The notes under the pieces: generated by a model | The model's input: the letters and a program-made list of their open reading frames with translations, nothing else | Told to the model about the DNA's origin: nothing | The model's database searches: none | Shown here: positions 15,441 through 24,231 of the stretch, piece after piece | Layout of the letters: each line of letters begins with the position of its first letter | Numbering within the stretch: position 1 is the first letter of the stretch | Made by a program: the position numbers and the translations under genes | Source of the DNA: Methanoregula sp. | GTDB taxonomy: Archaea > Halobacteriota > Methanomicrobia > Methanomicrobiales > Methanospirillaceae | Reading direction: 5' to 3' | DNA: 64,000 nt | Assembly (NCBI RefSeq): GCF_023227875.1 | Contig: NZ_JALOCH010000002.1 | Coordinates: 1-64,000 of the forward strand

Positions 15441-16715
15441 ATGATACCCAAGTACCGGATCCGGTGTGTTGGCGGGGGCGAGACACTGGACGATATTTCT
15501 CTTCTTTCCTGCCCACAAGGCCATGACTCCCTGCTCAGGACAGAGTACTGCAGCAGGAAACTGCACCTTGCACCCCACACGGGGATCTACCGGTACCTTG
15601 CATGGCTGCCGGTCAATGCCCCGCTCCTCCCTTCCGGCGGGCCGGTCACGTTCACCAGCAGCGAGCTCTCCCGCGAGCTCGGGCTTTCACATCTCTCCAT
15701 CTCCTTCTCCGGGTATTTCCCGGAGATCGGGGCAAACCTGACCACGGGTTCCTTCAAGGAACTGGAAGCATCCCCCACGATGCAGCGCCTGAAGGAACTG
15801 GGTAATTCTGTTCCCGTGATCGCATCGGCCGGTAATACCGGCAGGGCATTTGCGGAACTCTCAGCCCGGTGCAGGAGGCCGGTCGTCATTGTCATACCGG
15901 AAAAGGCGGTCCACCGGCTCTGGACAACGGAACCGGCCCCGAAGGTATTCCTTGTCGCCGTGCAGGGGGACTATTCGGATGCGATCGCGGTCAGCAACAC
16001 GCTCGCCACCGTTCCCGGATGTGTACCGGAAGGAGGCGCAAGGAATGTTGCACGAAGGGACGGCATGGGCACGGTTATGCTCGATGCGGCAGTAACGACC
16101 GGCCGGATCCCCGACCACTATTTCCAGGCAGTGGGAAGCGGCACCGGGGCGATCGCTGCATGGGAAGCAGCGATGAGGCTCATCAGGGATGGGAGATACG
16201 GGAACCGGTTCCCCCGGCTCCACCTTGCCCAGAACCTGCCTTTCACTCCCATGGTGTCGGCGTGGGAGGCGAGACGGCGGGAGATCGTGCCCGCAGACGA
16301 TATGCCCGATGCAACAGAGAATATCGGGAAGGTCATGTCCGATGTCCTGACAAACCGGAACCCGCCATATGGTATCCGGGGGGGTCTTTTCGATGCATTG
16401 CAGGAAACCGACGGGCGGATGTACGGTGTTCCGAATGCGGCAGGGGCAAAGGCGATGAGACTGGTAGAGGAGACCGTGGGAATCGACCTGGACCCTGCCG
16501 CAGCGGTTGCAACGGCCTCCCTTGTTCAGGCGTTAGAGAAAGATATTATCGGCCCTGATGATCATATTCTCCTGAACCTCACCGGTGGCGGATACAAACG
16601 GATCCGTGAGGATTTCACCCTCCACCCCGTCCCCCCTACCGCAACCATAACACTGGACGAGTCCCGGGACGAGATAGTAAGGATGCTTGAGGAGTGGATC
16701 GCACACCATGGATGA
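15441..16715 (+). CDS. cysteate synthase
   Basis: PLP-dependent enzyme that converts phosphoserine and sulfite to L-cysteate, the first committed step of coenzyme M synthesis in this lineage. The 424-residue protein is a threonine synthase paralogue: FKELEASPTMQ holds the PLP lysine (SFKE), SAGNTGRAF is the phosphate/cofactor loop, and a Cys-rich N-terminal part (CVGGGETLDD, CPQGHDSLL) resembles the threonine synthase beginning. The function is supported by the ComDE gene, which overlaps its end by eight bases. An AGGGAG precedes the ATG. Confidence 0.9.
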   Translation: MIPKYRIRCVGGGETLDDISLLSCPQGHDSLLRTEYCSRKLHLAPHTGIYRYLAWLPVNAPLLPSGGPVTFTSSELSRELGLSHLSISFSGYFPEIGANLTTGSFKELEASPTMQRLKELGNSVPVIASAGNTGRAFAELSARCRRPVVIVIPEKAVHRLWTTEPAPKVFLVAVQGDYSDAIAVSNTLATVPGCVPEGGARNVARRDGMGTVMLDAAVTTGRIPDHYFQAVGSGTGAIAAWEAAMRLIRDGRYGNRFPRLHLAQNLPFTPMVSAWEARRREIVPADDMPDATENIGKVMSDVLTNRNPPYGIRGGLFDALQETDGRMYGVPNAAGAKAMRLVEETVGIDLDPAAAVATASLVQALEKDIIGPDDHILLNLTGGGYKRIREDFTLHPVPPTATITLDESRDEIVRMLEEWIAHHG

Positions 16716-17853
16716 GAACAATGTAATTGAAGAACTGAAAGAGCAGGAGATCGATCTCGTCTGTTCGATACCCTGCGATAAGGCAAGAGGCCTTTTCTTC
16801 CGGTTGCCCGAGGAGTTCCGGCATATCGGCCTGACCCGGGAAGAGGACGGTGTGGGCATCTCCGCCGGGGTATCCCTTGCCGGTGCCCGGCCGCTGGTCG
16901 CGCTCCAGAGTTCGGGTCTTGGGAACATGCTCAACGCGATCCTCTCGCTTTCGACAACATTCGGCCTCCCGCTCCCGATCCTTGCCAGCTGGCGTGGCGG
17001 GGATGACGAGGTGATCCCGGCCCAGGTCCCGTTCAACCGCCCGCTTCCCGCGATCCTGTCAGCGGCAGGGATCCCGCACACCATCCTCTCCGGCCACAGT
17101 ACGCCGCACCGGATTGGCGATGCCATTGTGGCGGCGTTCCGGGCTAATACGCCCCACGTTATCCTTGTCCCCCCAGGCCTTATCGAAGAACGTGAGTGTT
17201 TACCGGCATCGCCCGGGCCAGGCATCACCCCATGTCACCCGGTAAAAATTGCGTATACACGGGAGTGGAAGAGACCGGTCATGACACGGTTCGATGCGAT
17301 AGAGACCATTGCAGCCCGGGTAACGGACGAAGTGCTGGTCTCCAACATTGGCGTCCCTTCAAAAGAACTGTATGCAGCAAAAGACCGGCCGGAGAATTTC
17401 TACATGCTGGGGAGTTACACACAGGCATCAGCCATCGGCCTTGGTATCGCCACCGTTCGCCCGGACAAGCGGGTGATCGTCATTGACGGGGACGGGAGCC
17501 TGCTCGGTTCGTCGATCCTCCCGGTGATCGCCGCTACAGCTCCAAAGAACCTCACGGTCATCGGTCTTGATAACGGCGTCTTCGGCAGCACGGGTAACCA
17601 GCCCCGGCCGGGGTGTGAAACCGCCGACCTCCGGCTGCTCGCGATGGGGGCGGGTTTCGAACACACGTGGACCGTGCATGACCCGGGGGAACTGGAGTCC
17701 GCACTTGCCGCATCGGCGCACGGCGGACCTGCGTTTATCCATGCCCGGATAATGCCGGGCAACAGCAATGTCCCGAATATTCCGCTCAGCCCTCAACAGA
17801 TCCGCGACCGGTTCATGAATGCACTGATCGATGGTTCACCGGGAAACCGCTGA
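16708..17853 (+). CDS. comDE: sulfopyruvate decarboxylase, fused ComD-ComE
   Basis: Thiamine-diphosphate enzyme that decarboxylates sulfopyruvate to sulfoacetaldehyde in coenzyme M synthesis. The 381-residue chain joins the ComD-like half (residues 1-170; LTREEDGVGISAGVSLAG) to the ComE-like half, which contains the ThDP motif beginning VIDGDGSLLGS and ending VIGLDNGVFG. In class I methanogens these are two separate genes; the fusion is typical of Methanosarcinales and Methanomicrobiales. The start is the ATG at 16708, inside the end of cysteate synthase. Confidence 0.93.
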   Translation: MDENNVIEELKEQEIDLVCSIPCDKARGLFFRLPEEFRHIGLTREEDGVGISAGVSLAGARPLVALQSSGLGNMLNAILSLSTTFGLPLPILASWRGGDDEVIPAQVPFNRPLPAILSAAGIPHTILSGHSTPHRIGDAIVAAFRANTPHVILVPPGLIEERECLPASPGPGITPCHPVKIAYTREWKRPVMTRFDAIETIAARVTDEVLVSNIGVPSKELYAAKDRPENFYMLGSYTQASAIGLGIATVRPDKRVIVIDGDGSLLGSSILPVIAATAPKNLTVIGLDNGVFGSTGNQPRPGCETADLRLLAMGAGFEHTWTVHDPGELESALAASAHGGPAFIHARIMPGNSNVPNIPLSPQQIRDRFMNALIDGSPGNR

Positions 17854-17871
17854 CGTAAAAAAATTAAACGA

Positions 17872-18294
17872 TTATGTGGGTTTGCCCGACCCGTGTGCAT
17901 GGTCACCCGGCACCCACCGCCCGCCATCCTTCGTGAGCTCCTTCTTCCAGATCGGGACGCCCTTCTTGATCTCTTCGATGATGTAGCGCGAGCCGGCATA
18001 GGCCTCCGGGCGGTGGCCGGCACTGACCACGATGATGAGGATGTTCTCGCCAACTGATAGCCTGCCGATCCGGTGGATGATATCAACGTGGAGGAGGTTG
18101 TGGAGTGTCGTTGCATCCTCCGCAATCTTCTTGAGTTCCTTGAGTGCAACTTCCTCATATGCTTCGAGTTCCATCTCCCGGATGTCATCGTCGCGGACCA
18201 CGCCGTCAAAGATAACGACCGCTCCGGTGCCGGAACTCTTCGCATCGTTGATCAGTTTCCCGATATCCACATCTTCATGCTGGATGGAAATCAT
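17872..18294 (-). CDS. moaE: MoaE molybdopterin synthase large subunit
   Basis: A 140-residue catalytic subunit of molybdopterin synthase, which adds two sulfurs from MoaD thiocarboxylate to precursor Z. Recognisable pieces are GAVVIFDGVVRD, LEAYEEVALKEL, HRIGRLSVGENI and a final KKELTKDGGRWV, which holds the conserved active-site Lys. It follows moaD after 15 bases. Needed for formate dehydrogenase and formylmethanofuran dehydrogenase. Confidence 0.92.
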   Translation of the reverse strand: MISIQHEDVDIGKLINDAKSSGTGAVVIFDGVVRDDDIREMELEAYEEVALKELKKIAEDATTLHNLLHVDIIHRIGRLSVGENILIIVVSAGHRPEAYAGSRYIIEEIKKGVPIWKKELTKDGGRWVPGDHAHGSGKPT

Positions 18295-18309
18295 GGCAAC
18301 ACTCCTGTA

Positions 18310-18588
18310 TCAGCCGCCGGCAACCGGCGGGAATACGGCGATTTCATCGCCATCTGCAATGACCGTCTTCCCCGCGTCGGCTGTCTCGACCCGTTTCCCA
18401 TTCTGCATCACGATGACGAACTCGCGGAAATTACCGTGTTCGTCAAAGATCGCATCGTAGCCTTCCTTCTTTTCCTGTGCGATGTCCCTGACAAGGGTAC
18501 TTATGGCGGCGCCCTTCCCCGGCTCTGCGAGGATATCCGTTCCGAGCAGTTCCCGGAACCGGGCAAAAAAACGTACTTTGACGGTCAT
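18310..18588 (-). CDS. moaD: MoaD sulfur-carrier subunit
   Basis: A 92-residue ubiquitin-like protein starting MTVKVRFFARFRELLG and ending FPPVAGG. The C-terminal Gly-Gly is the site of adenylation and thiocarboxylation by the MoeB protein, whose stop codon overlaps the MoaD start by four bases (ATGA). It passes sulfur to MoaE. Confidence 0.92.
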   Translation of the reverse strand: MTVKVRFFARFRELLGTDILAEPGKGAAISTLVRDIAQEKKEGYDAIFDEHGNFREFVIVMQNGKRVETADAGKTVIADGDEIAVFPPVAGG

Positions 18589-19328
18589 TTCATCTCCTTA
18601 ATTGTCCCGGTGCCACAGGCAGGGCAGGCCGGGTTCTGTGCAATGGCGATCTCTTCGGCAGTTGCACACAGGCCGTCCCAGGTGAAGAGCCGGCCGGAGA
18701 GCAGCTTCCCGCTCTTCGTGAGATACTTGACCACCTCGGTTGCCTGCACCGTGCCGATAACACCCGGCGTTACGCCAACTACCGGGAAGACCTCCTTTGG
18801 CGGGGCCTTCGGGAAGATGCACTCAAGGCAGGGGGTCTCTCCCGGGATAATCGTGGTGGCCTGCCCGTAGAACCCGCGGATTGCGCCGTGGAAGAACGGG
18901 ATCTTCTTTTCGAGCGCAACCCGGTTCAGGAGGTAGCGGACGGGGTAGTTGTCCATTGCATCAACGATCCCGTCAGCCCTGCCCACGAGCCTGCTGGCGT
19001 TGTCAGCACTGATGGTGGCATCGATCGCGTTGACCGTGATGTCCGGGTTATATGCCTGCAATTTTTCCAGGGCCGAGATGGTCTTCTTCTTCCCGACGTC
19101 CCGATCCGTGTGGAGGATCTGGCGGTTCAGGTTGGACTGATCAACGGTGTCCATGTCCACGATCGTAATCGTCCCGACACCGGCAACAGCGAGATAGATG
19201 GCGATGGGGGAACCAAGTCCTCCTGCCCCGGCAATGAAGATATGCGCCTTCTTGAGCCGCTCCTGCCCTTCTTCCCCGAAGAGGAGGATCTGCCGTTTGT
19301 ACCGTTCAAGTTCCCGTCCTGATAACAT
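18585..19328 (-). CDS. moeB: MoeB/ThiF-type adenylyltransferase
   Basis: A 247-residue E1-like enzyme that adenylates the C-terminus of sulfur carriers such as MoaD and possibly ThiS/SAMP. The ATP site is GAGGLGSPIAIYLAVAG, with NLNRQILH and the zinc cysteines in PCLECIFP and CPACGTG. It heads the moeB-moaD-moaE operon; a TATA-like CATATATAATC lies about 80 bases upstream. Confidence 0.92.
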   Translation of the reverse strand: MLSGRELERYKRQILLFGEEGQERLKKAHIFIAGAGGLGSPIAIYLAVAGVGTITIVDMDTVDQSNLNRQILHTDRDVGKKKTISALEKLQAYNPDITVNAIDATISADNASRLVGRADGIVDAMDNYPVRYLLNRVALEKKIPFFHGAIRGFYGQATTIIPGETPCLECIFPKAPPKEVFPVVGVTPGVIGTVQATEVVKYLTKSGKLLSGRLFTWDGLCATAEEIAIAQNPACPACGTGTIKEMK

Positions 19329-19408
19329 GGTTCACCTGATTGCCGGTTATCCCGGAACCGGCATCCATACACAACCCGGTGTATCGTTGATCTCTTGTTG
19401 GAGAGGCG

Positions 19409-19418
19409 ATTATATATG
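19409..19418 (-). promoter_or_regulatory. TATA-like element for moeB operon
   Basis: Leftward CATATATAAT at 19409-19418 lies about 80 bases upstream of the moeB ATG, which would give a leader of roughly 55 nt. It is in the 139-base gap between iscU and moeB, which holds no gene. Confidence 0.4.
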
Positions 19419-19467
19419 CAGTTTCGTTCCGGCAGGATTTGCCGATACCCGGTACCTGTCTCCGCAG

Positions 19468-19899
19468 TTAATGCTCGCAGGTCGCACTTTCATGTTCGTG
19501 GGAATGCGGGTTCTTCTCAACCCACGGTTCAAGGCCCTGCTTCTTCCGGTAATCGTTGATCGCCTTGTGGATGCCCTCTTCGGCCAGCACCGAGCAGTGC
19601 ATCTTAACCGGGGGCAGGCCTTCGAGCGCTTCGGCCACGGCTTTGTTGGAGACCTCCCACGCTTCTTCGAGTGTCTTGCCCCGGACAAGCTCCGTTGCCA
19701 TGCTGCTCGACGCAATCGCGGCACCGCAGCCGAAGGTCTTGAACTTCGCATCGGTGATGATGTTGTTCTCGATCTTCAGGTAGATATTCATAATGTCGCC
19801 GCAGACCGGGTTCCCGACCTCGCCAACGCCGCTCGCGTTCTCGATCTCACCCACGTTCCGCGGGTTCTTGAAATGATCCATGACCTTGTCACTGTACAT
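19468..19899 (-). CDS. iscU: IscU/NifU Fe-S scaffold protein
   Basis: A 143-residue scaffold on which Fe-S clusters are built with sulfur from IscS. The three cluster cysteines are in GNPVCGDIMN, FKTFGCGAAIASS and VKMHCSVLAEEG. The start is the ATG at 19899 because GGAGG stands seven bases upstream, although the frame is open to 19980. The start overlaps the end of the cysteine desulfurase gene, giving tight coupling. The C-terminus ends in a His-rich tail (NPHSHEHESATCEH), slightly unusual and possibly metal binding. Confidence 0.94.
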   Translation of the reverse strand: MYSDKVMDHFKNPRNVGEIENASGVGEVGNPVCGDIMNIYLKIENNIITDAKFKTFGCGAAIASSSMATELVRGKTLEEAWEVSNKAVAEALEGLPPVKMHCSVLAEEGIHKAINDYRKKQGLEPWVEKNPHSHEHESATCEH

Positions 19900-21094
19900 T
19901 GCAGCCTCCATCCTTTCCGCTCTTATGATACAAGGGAGACATCTCCCGCAGGCGGGTGACCACCTTTGGCAGTACTTCAAGCACGAAGTCCACGTCCGCG
20001 TCCGTGTTCACATCACCCAGCGTCAGCCGGAGCGACCCGTGCGATATCTCCACCGGCAGACCGGTCGCGAGCAGGACATGGGACGGCTCAAGGGAGCCGG
20101 AGGTGCAGGCACTGCCGGTAGATGCGCAGATCCCCTCGTCATCCAGCCAGAGGAGCATCGACTCGCCCTCGATGAACTCGAAGCTGATGTTGATGTTGCC
20201 GGGCAGCCGCTTCCCGGGATGGCCGTTGAGGTAGGCATCCGGGATCTTCGCAACGATCCCCGAGAGGAGCCGGTCCCGCAGGGCACGGATACGCTTGTTG
20301 TGCCCTTCGATATCGGCAGTCACCAGCTCAATCGCCTTACCACAGCCGACAATGCCCACGATATTCTCGGTCCCCGCACGGCGCCGCCGCTCCTGGCCCC
20401 CGCCATGGACCAGGTTGTCGATCTTTGTCCCTTTCCGGATATAGAGGACGCCGGTGCCCTTCGGGCCGTAGAACTTGTGGGCGGAAAGGGAGAGCAGGTC
20501 GATGTTCTGGGCCTTCACATCGATTTGGACATTGCCGATCGCCTGCACAGCATCGGTGTGAAAATACACCTTGTGCTTACGGGCTATTGCACCCAGTTCC
20601 GCGATGGGCTCGATCGTACCGATCTCGTTGTTGGCGTACATGATCGAGATGAGAACAGTCTTGTCAGTAATGGCCTTTTCAAGATCGGCAGGATCCACGA
20701 GGCCGTACTTGTCGACCGGGAGGTAAGTGACCTCAAAGCCATTCTTCTCCAGGTACTCGCAGGTATGGATGACTGCGTGGTGCTCGATCTTCGTGGTGAT
20801 GATGTGGTTGCCCTTCTTCTTGTTCGCGTATGCGACACCCTTGATCGCCCAGTTGTCGGACTCGCTTCCGCCTGAAGTGAAGTAGATCTCGTCCGGTTCG
20901 GCGCTTAAGGCCTTGGCCACCTGTGCCCGGGCTATATCGATCGCTTTCTTCGAGTCGCGGGCAATGTGGTAGATGGACGAGGGGTTGCCAAAGTGCTCGG
21001 TGAAATAGGGAACCATCGCATCCAGTACGTCTCTCTTGACGTACGTGGTGGCGGAATGGTCCATGTAGACGGTGCGTTTCTCTCCCATGCTCAT
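19889..21094 (-). CDS. iscS: IscS/NifS cysteine desulfurase
   Basis: PLP enzyme that takes sulfur from cysteine for Fe-S clusters and possibly for the thiolation and molybdopterin genes nearby. The PLP lysine is in SLSAHKFYGPKG and the catalytic cysteine loop is ICASTGSACTSG. The frame is open to 21232, but conserved sequence begins at MGEKRTVYMDHSATT; I use the ATG at 21094 (21088 is equally possible). It precedes iscU with an 11-base overlap and is divergent from an Fe-S-type regulator, with palindromes between them. Confidence 0.94.
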   Translation of the reverse strand: MSMGEKRTVYMDHSATTYVKRDVLDAMVPYFTEHFGNPSSIYHIARDSKKAIDIARAQVAKALSAEPDEIYFTSGGSESDNWAIKGVAYANKKKGNHIITTKIEHHAVIHTCEYLEKNGFEVTYLPVDKYGLVDPADLEKAITDKTVLISIMYANNEIGTIEPIAELGAIARKHKVYFHTDAVQAIGNVQIDVKAQNIDLLSLSAHKFYGPKGTGVLYIRKGTKIDNLVHGGGQERRRRAGTENIVGIVGCGKAIELVTADIEGHNKRIRALRDRLLSGIVAKIPDAYLNGHPGKRLPGNINISFEFIEGESMLLWLDDEGICASTGSACTSGSLEPSHVLLATGLPVEISHGSLRLTLGDVNTDADVDFVLEVLPKVVTRLREMSPLYHKSGKDGGCNVQ

Positions 21095-21209
21095 CACTAT
21101 ATACCTGAATATGTGCGCTGGTCGTCTGATTATCCTTTCCTTAATGCCATTAAAATCCGCCATGATGCAGGAGTGCACCGGCCGACATGACGGGACTGCG
21201 CTAAGGTAT

Positions 21210-21242
21210 TTGTGCTGCCACAACCAATTCACAATTGTGAAT
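21210..21242. promoter_or_regulatory. candidate operators of the isc regulator
   Basis: Two adjacent inverted repeats share half-sites: TTGTG-CTGC-CACAA (21210-21223) and a perfect 16-base palindrome ATTCACAATTGTGAAT (21227-21242). They lie in the divergent region between iscS and the regulator at 21289, about 47 bases before the latter. The regulator is the obvious candidate to bind them and control both directions. Confidence 0.6.
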
Positions 21243-21288
21243 GCAATCTATTATGTCGGGAATGTAACAAAATAAAGGTTGTGTTGTG

Positions 21289-21630
21289 ATGGAAGCTCCC
21301 TGTCAGAAGATCGTGTGGGACGTCCTGCCGGCCATCCGTGCCGCAATTGCGGTGGAACTGGTCAGGTGCGGGGTATCCCAGGTGGAAGCGGCGCGGATGC
21401 TCGAGATAGCACCCTCCGCAGTATCGCAGTACCTGTCAGGTAAACGCGGGTACAGGATTGAATTTGAGAACGATGTGAAAAAAACGATTGAACTGCTGGC
21501 ACAGGACTTAAAAGAGGGAAAGGACCTCGACCTTGTCCAGCGCACCTGCGATATCTGCCATCAGCTGCGTGAAGGCGAGGAAGACCAATGTGGTGGTTCC
21601 ATTGCCCCCCGTGAGCGGTGCGGTTCGTAA
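21289..21630 (+). CDS. HTH regulator with cysteine-rich tail, isc-linked
   Basis: A 113-residue DNA-binding protein. Residues about 25-60 form a helix-turn-helix (VSQVEAARMLEIAPSAVSQY then LSGKRGYR), as in archaeal COG2522-type regulators. Cysteines in RTCDICHQLREGEEDQCGG could hold an Fe-S cluster or zinc. Its divergent position to iscSU suggests a sensor of Fe-S status, like bacterial IscR in logic though not in family. The ATG at 21289 follows AAGGTTG by seven bases. Confidence 0.75.
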   Translation: MEAPCQKIVWDVLPAIRAAIAVELVRCGVSQVEAARMLEIAPSAVSQYLSGKRGYRIEFENDVKKTIELLAQDLKEGKDLDLVQRTCDICHQLREGEEDQCGGSIAPRERCGS

Positions 21631-21675
21631 ACCATATCATCCCCATAACCCCGTTTTTTCGTTCGTGATGTGACC

Positions 21676-22476
21676 ATGAGTATTCCCGGGAAAAAACAGG
21701 CGCTTCTGGAGAATATCCGGAAGCACGGTTCCATGCTGGTCGCTTTTTCCGGAGGAACCGACAGCACGCTCCTTGCCACCCTTGCCCGCGAAGCATTGGG
21801 AGAGAAGAGCAGCTGCGTCCTTCTCGACAGCCCCGTGGTCCCACGTGCAGCGGTCGAAGATGCGAAAACGATCGCTGCGGAGCTCGGGCTTGCGCTCGAT
21901 ATCATCGCAGTCCCTCACCTCGAGGACGACACATTCTGCAGCAACCCGGAGAACCGGTGTTATCATTGCAAGAAGATCTCGGCATCATATCTCAGGCAGC
22001 GGGCAACAGAACTCGGCCTTGCCTGTATCGCCGACGGCATGAACGTCTCTGACACCCGCGAGCACCGCCCGGGCCTTGCCGCCTCCACGGAGGAGGGAAT
22101 TTTTCACCCGTTTATCGAGACCGGGTGCACGAAACTGGACATTCGGGATATCGCGAGGGAGTGTGGCCTCGCGGTCTGGCAAAAACCATCCGCAGCCTGC
22201 CTCTCTTCCCGCATCCCGTACGGCGACCCGATCACGCCGGAGAAGCTCCGGATGATTGAGGAGGCCGAAGCATACCTTGCAGATCGTGAATTCGGGCAAC
22301 TCCGCGTACGCCTGCACGGGAATATTGCAAGGATAGAAGTACATAAAGAGGTGAGGGGAAGAATACTGGAGCAGATGGATGACATATCCGCACGCCTCCG
22401 GTCACTCGGGTTCTCCTACGTCACGCTCGACCTTGAGGGCTACCGCAGCGGCAGCATGGACGAGGTGCTGAAATGA
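21676..22476 (+). CDS. larE: LarE-type sulfur transferase
   Basis: A 266-residue PP-loop ATPase. In bacteria LarE inserts sulfur into the nickel-pincer cofactor of lactate racemase. The P-loop is FSGGTDSTLL. Three cysteines sit in NRCYHCKK and SAACLSSRIPYG; this three-cysteine pattern belongs to LarE proteins thought to bind a 4Fe-4S cluster and act catalytically, unlike the single sacrificial Cys type. No larB or larC is in the window, so the product may be another thiolated cofactor. It overlaps fdhD by four bases. Confidence 0.88.
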   Translation: MSIPGKKQALLENIRKHGSMLVAFSGGTDSTLLATLAREALGEKSSCVLLDSPVVPRAAVEDAKTIAAELGLALDIIAVPHLEDDTFCSNPENRCYHCKKISASYLRQRATELGLACIADGMNVSDTREHRPGLAASTEEGIFHPFIETGCTKLDIRDIARECGLAVWQKPSAACLSSRIPYGDPITPEKLRMIEEAEAYLADREFGQLRVRLHGNIARIEVHKEVRGRILEQMDDISARLRSLGFSYVTLDLEGYRSGSMDEVLK

Positions 22477-23291
22477 CGCGGTCATCAGGTCCTCCGGGAA
22501 AACAGAATATGACGGGCAACACCATGTTCAGGAGACTCCCCTGTATCAAGGTCGATGGCGAGAAAACAAAATCTGACCTCCACGAAGTGATCGAGGAGGT
22601 CCCGCTCGCCCTGTTCGTGAACGGGCGGCACGCGATGACGGCGATGATGAGCCCGGTCCAGCTCGAGGACTTCGTGACCGGCTACCTCTTCACCGAGCAG
22701 ATCATCAAAGGCGTGGACGAGATCGAGTCGATCAAGATCGATAAGAACAGGATGAGCGTCATCACAAAGAACCTCTTCAAGGTGCTGGGCCCTAAGAAGA
22801 CCATCCTCTCAGGCTGCGGCGGGAGCACATCCTTTATCGACACCGAAAAACTCCCGAAGATCCATTCCGATTATTCGATCAGCACCGCAGATATCTGGAC
22901 AATGGGAAAGGCAGTCCTGAACTCCGAGCTCCACATTACAACGGGAGGGATCCATATCGTAGCGCTTCTTGACCGGCAGAAGGTCATCTCCGTATCCGAG
23001 GACATCGGGAGGCACAATGCCCTTGACCGGGTGATCGGGTACGCACTCAGGTACAAAATCGACCTCTCCCGGACCTACGTGATCGTCTCCGGGCGGATCT
23101 CTTCAGAGATGGTGCGCAAGTGCCTTATTGCAAATATCCCCATCATCGTCTCCCGCGGGGCGACAACCACGCTTGCGGTGGAAACTGCAGAAAAGACCGG
23201 GCTGACCGTGGTCGGGTTTGCGCGGAGCAGCAAGATGGTGATCTACACCCACACGGAACGCATCGAAGGGGCAGTCCCCGCCCCGCAGTGA
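22473..23291 (+). CDS. fdhD: FdhD formate dehydrogenase sulfurtransferase
   Basis: A 272-residue protein that delivers sulfur from a cysteine desulfurase to the Mo/W-bis-MGD cofactor of formate dehydrogenase. The conserved C-terminal part is clear: VSEDIGRHNALDRVIGYAL, VSGRISSEMV and ISRGATT-like VSRGATTTLAVE. In most FdhD proteins a CxxC pair occurs after beta-strand three; here the corresponding loop reads LSGCGGSTSF, with only one cysteine. The ATG overlaps the larE stop. The position beside iscSU and moa genes fits the role. Confidence 0.92.
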   Translation: MTRSSGPPGKQNMTGNTMFRRLPCIKVDGEKTKSDLHEVIEEVPLALFVNGRHAMTAMMSPVQLEDFVTGYLFTEQIIKGVDEIESIKIDKNRMSVITKNLFKVLGPKKTILSGCGGSTSFIDTEKLPKIHSDYSISTADIWTMGKAVLNSELHITTGGIHIVALLDRQKVISVSEDIGRHNALDRVIGYALRYKIDLSRTYVIVSGRISSEMVRKCLIANIPIIVSRGATTTLAVETAEKTGLTVVGFARSSKMVIYTHTERIEGAVPAPQ

Positions 23292-24227
23292 TTATTGAGA
23301 TAGGGTCTTTTTCAGGGTGCAGAGCTGGCAGATCTCCCCGCTGCACGAGTCCCCGCATTCCCTGCAATGACGGACCGGTTCCTCTTCCAGCCTGCCGGCA
23401 CACTGCGCCTCGATCCTGGTTTTACTCTCCATCAGGTGCAGCATCGTGCCGGGGTATTTCGATTCGAGCGATGCAAGCATACCCCGTACCTCTCCGCGGA
23501 GGGCGTGGACCGCATACGGGCATTCGGGAAGGTCTGCCCATGCCCCGTGCAGCATGAGGTACACGGCAATTTCCTTCTCTGATATGAACATGAGGGGCTT
23601 GATGCGGGGGATGAACCGTCCTTTTGAATCGCTGCCGGAGTCCCGCACGAGCCGGGGCAGGTCGCCCCGGAGCACGTTCATGAAAACCGACTGCGCCTCG
23701 TCATCAAGGTTATGTCCGGTGGCAAGTTTTGTTGCGCCCGCCCGGTCTGCCGCAACATTGAGCGCCTTCCGCCGCAGGATCCCGCAGACGCTACATGCCT
23801 CGGGTTCCCGGCCCTTCAGGAACGCATCGAGCGTTCCTCCAAAGAGTTCGGTAAAAGAGATGCTGGCATGATCCAGCCCGTACTGCATGACCAGCCGGTC
23901 TGCTGAACGGATCGTATCCTCGCGGTAGCCGGCAATCCCTTCATCGATGGTGACCGCAGAGAGGCGGACGGAATCCCATGAGGGCAGGAGCCGGGCGAGG
24001 ATCATCAGGAGGGCCGTGCTGTCCTTGCCGCCGCTCAGAGCAATGACCACGTGGTCGCCCGGGATGATCAGGTTCTTGGACCGGATTGTGTCTGCAACGC
24101 GCTTCTCGATATCTGCGATGAAATGCTCCCGGCAGAGGTGACGGCCGGTCTTTTTGTCATGGAAGACTGCAGGTCCACTACAGCGGTCGCACCGGGGTGT
24201 TTTTACCGGAACGTCATCGCAGGCCAC
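23292..24227 (-). CDS. TtuA/NcsA-type tRNA 2-thiolation enzyme
   Basis: A 311-residue PP-loop protein that thiolates tRNA uridine or ribothymidine using a sulfur carrier and probably a 4Fe-4S cluster. N-terminal and C-terminal zinc-binding cysteines (CDRCSGPAVF; CRECGDSCSGEICQLC) flank the P-loop SGGKDSTALL and the cluster motif CSVCGILRR. I start it at the GTG at 24227, five bases from the stop of the ThiS-like gene, with GATGAGG before it; the frame is open further upstream, but only inside that gene. The pairing with a ubiquitin-like carrier supports the assignment. Confidence 0.85.
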   Translation of the reverse strand: MACDDVPVKTPRCDRCSGPAVFHDKKTGRHLCREHFIADIEKRVADTIRSKNLIIPGDHVVIALSGGKDSTALLMILARLLPSWDSVRLSAVTIDEGIAGYREDTIRSADRLVMQYGLDHASISFTELFGGTLDAFLKGREPEACSVCGILRRKALNVAADRAGATKLATGHNLDDEAQSVFMNVLRGDLPRLVRDSGSDSKGRFIPRIKPLMFISEKEIAVYLMLHGAWADLPECPYAVHALRGEVRGMLASLESKYPGTMLHLMESKTRIEAQCAGRLEEEPVRHCRECGDSCSGEICQLCTLKKTLSQ

Positions 24228-24231
24228 AGCC

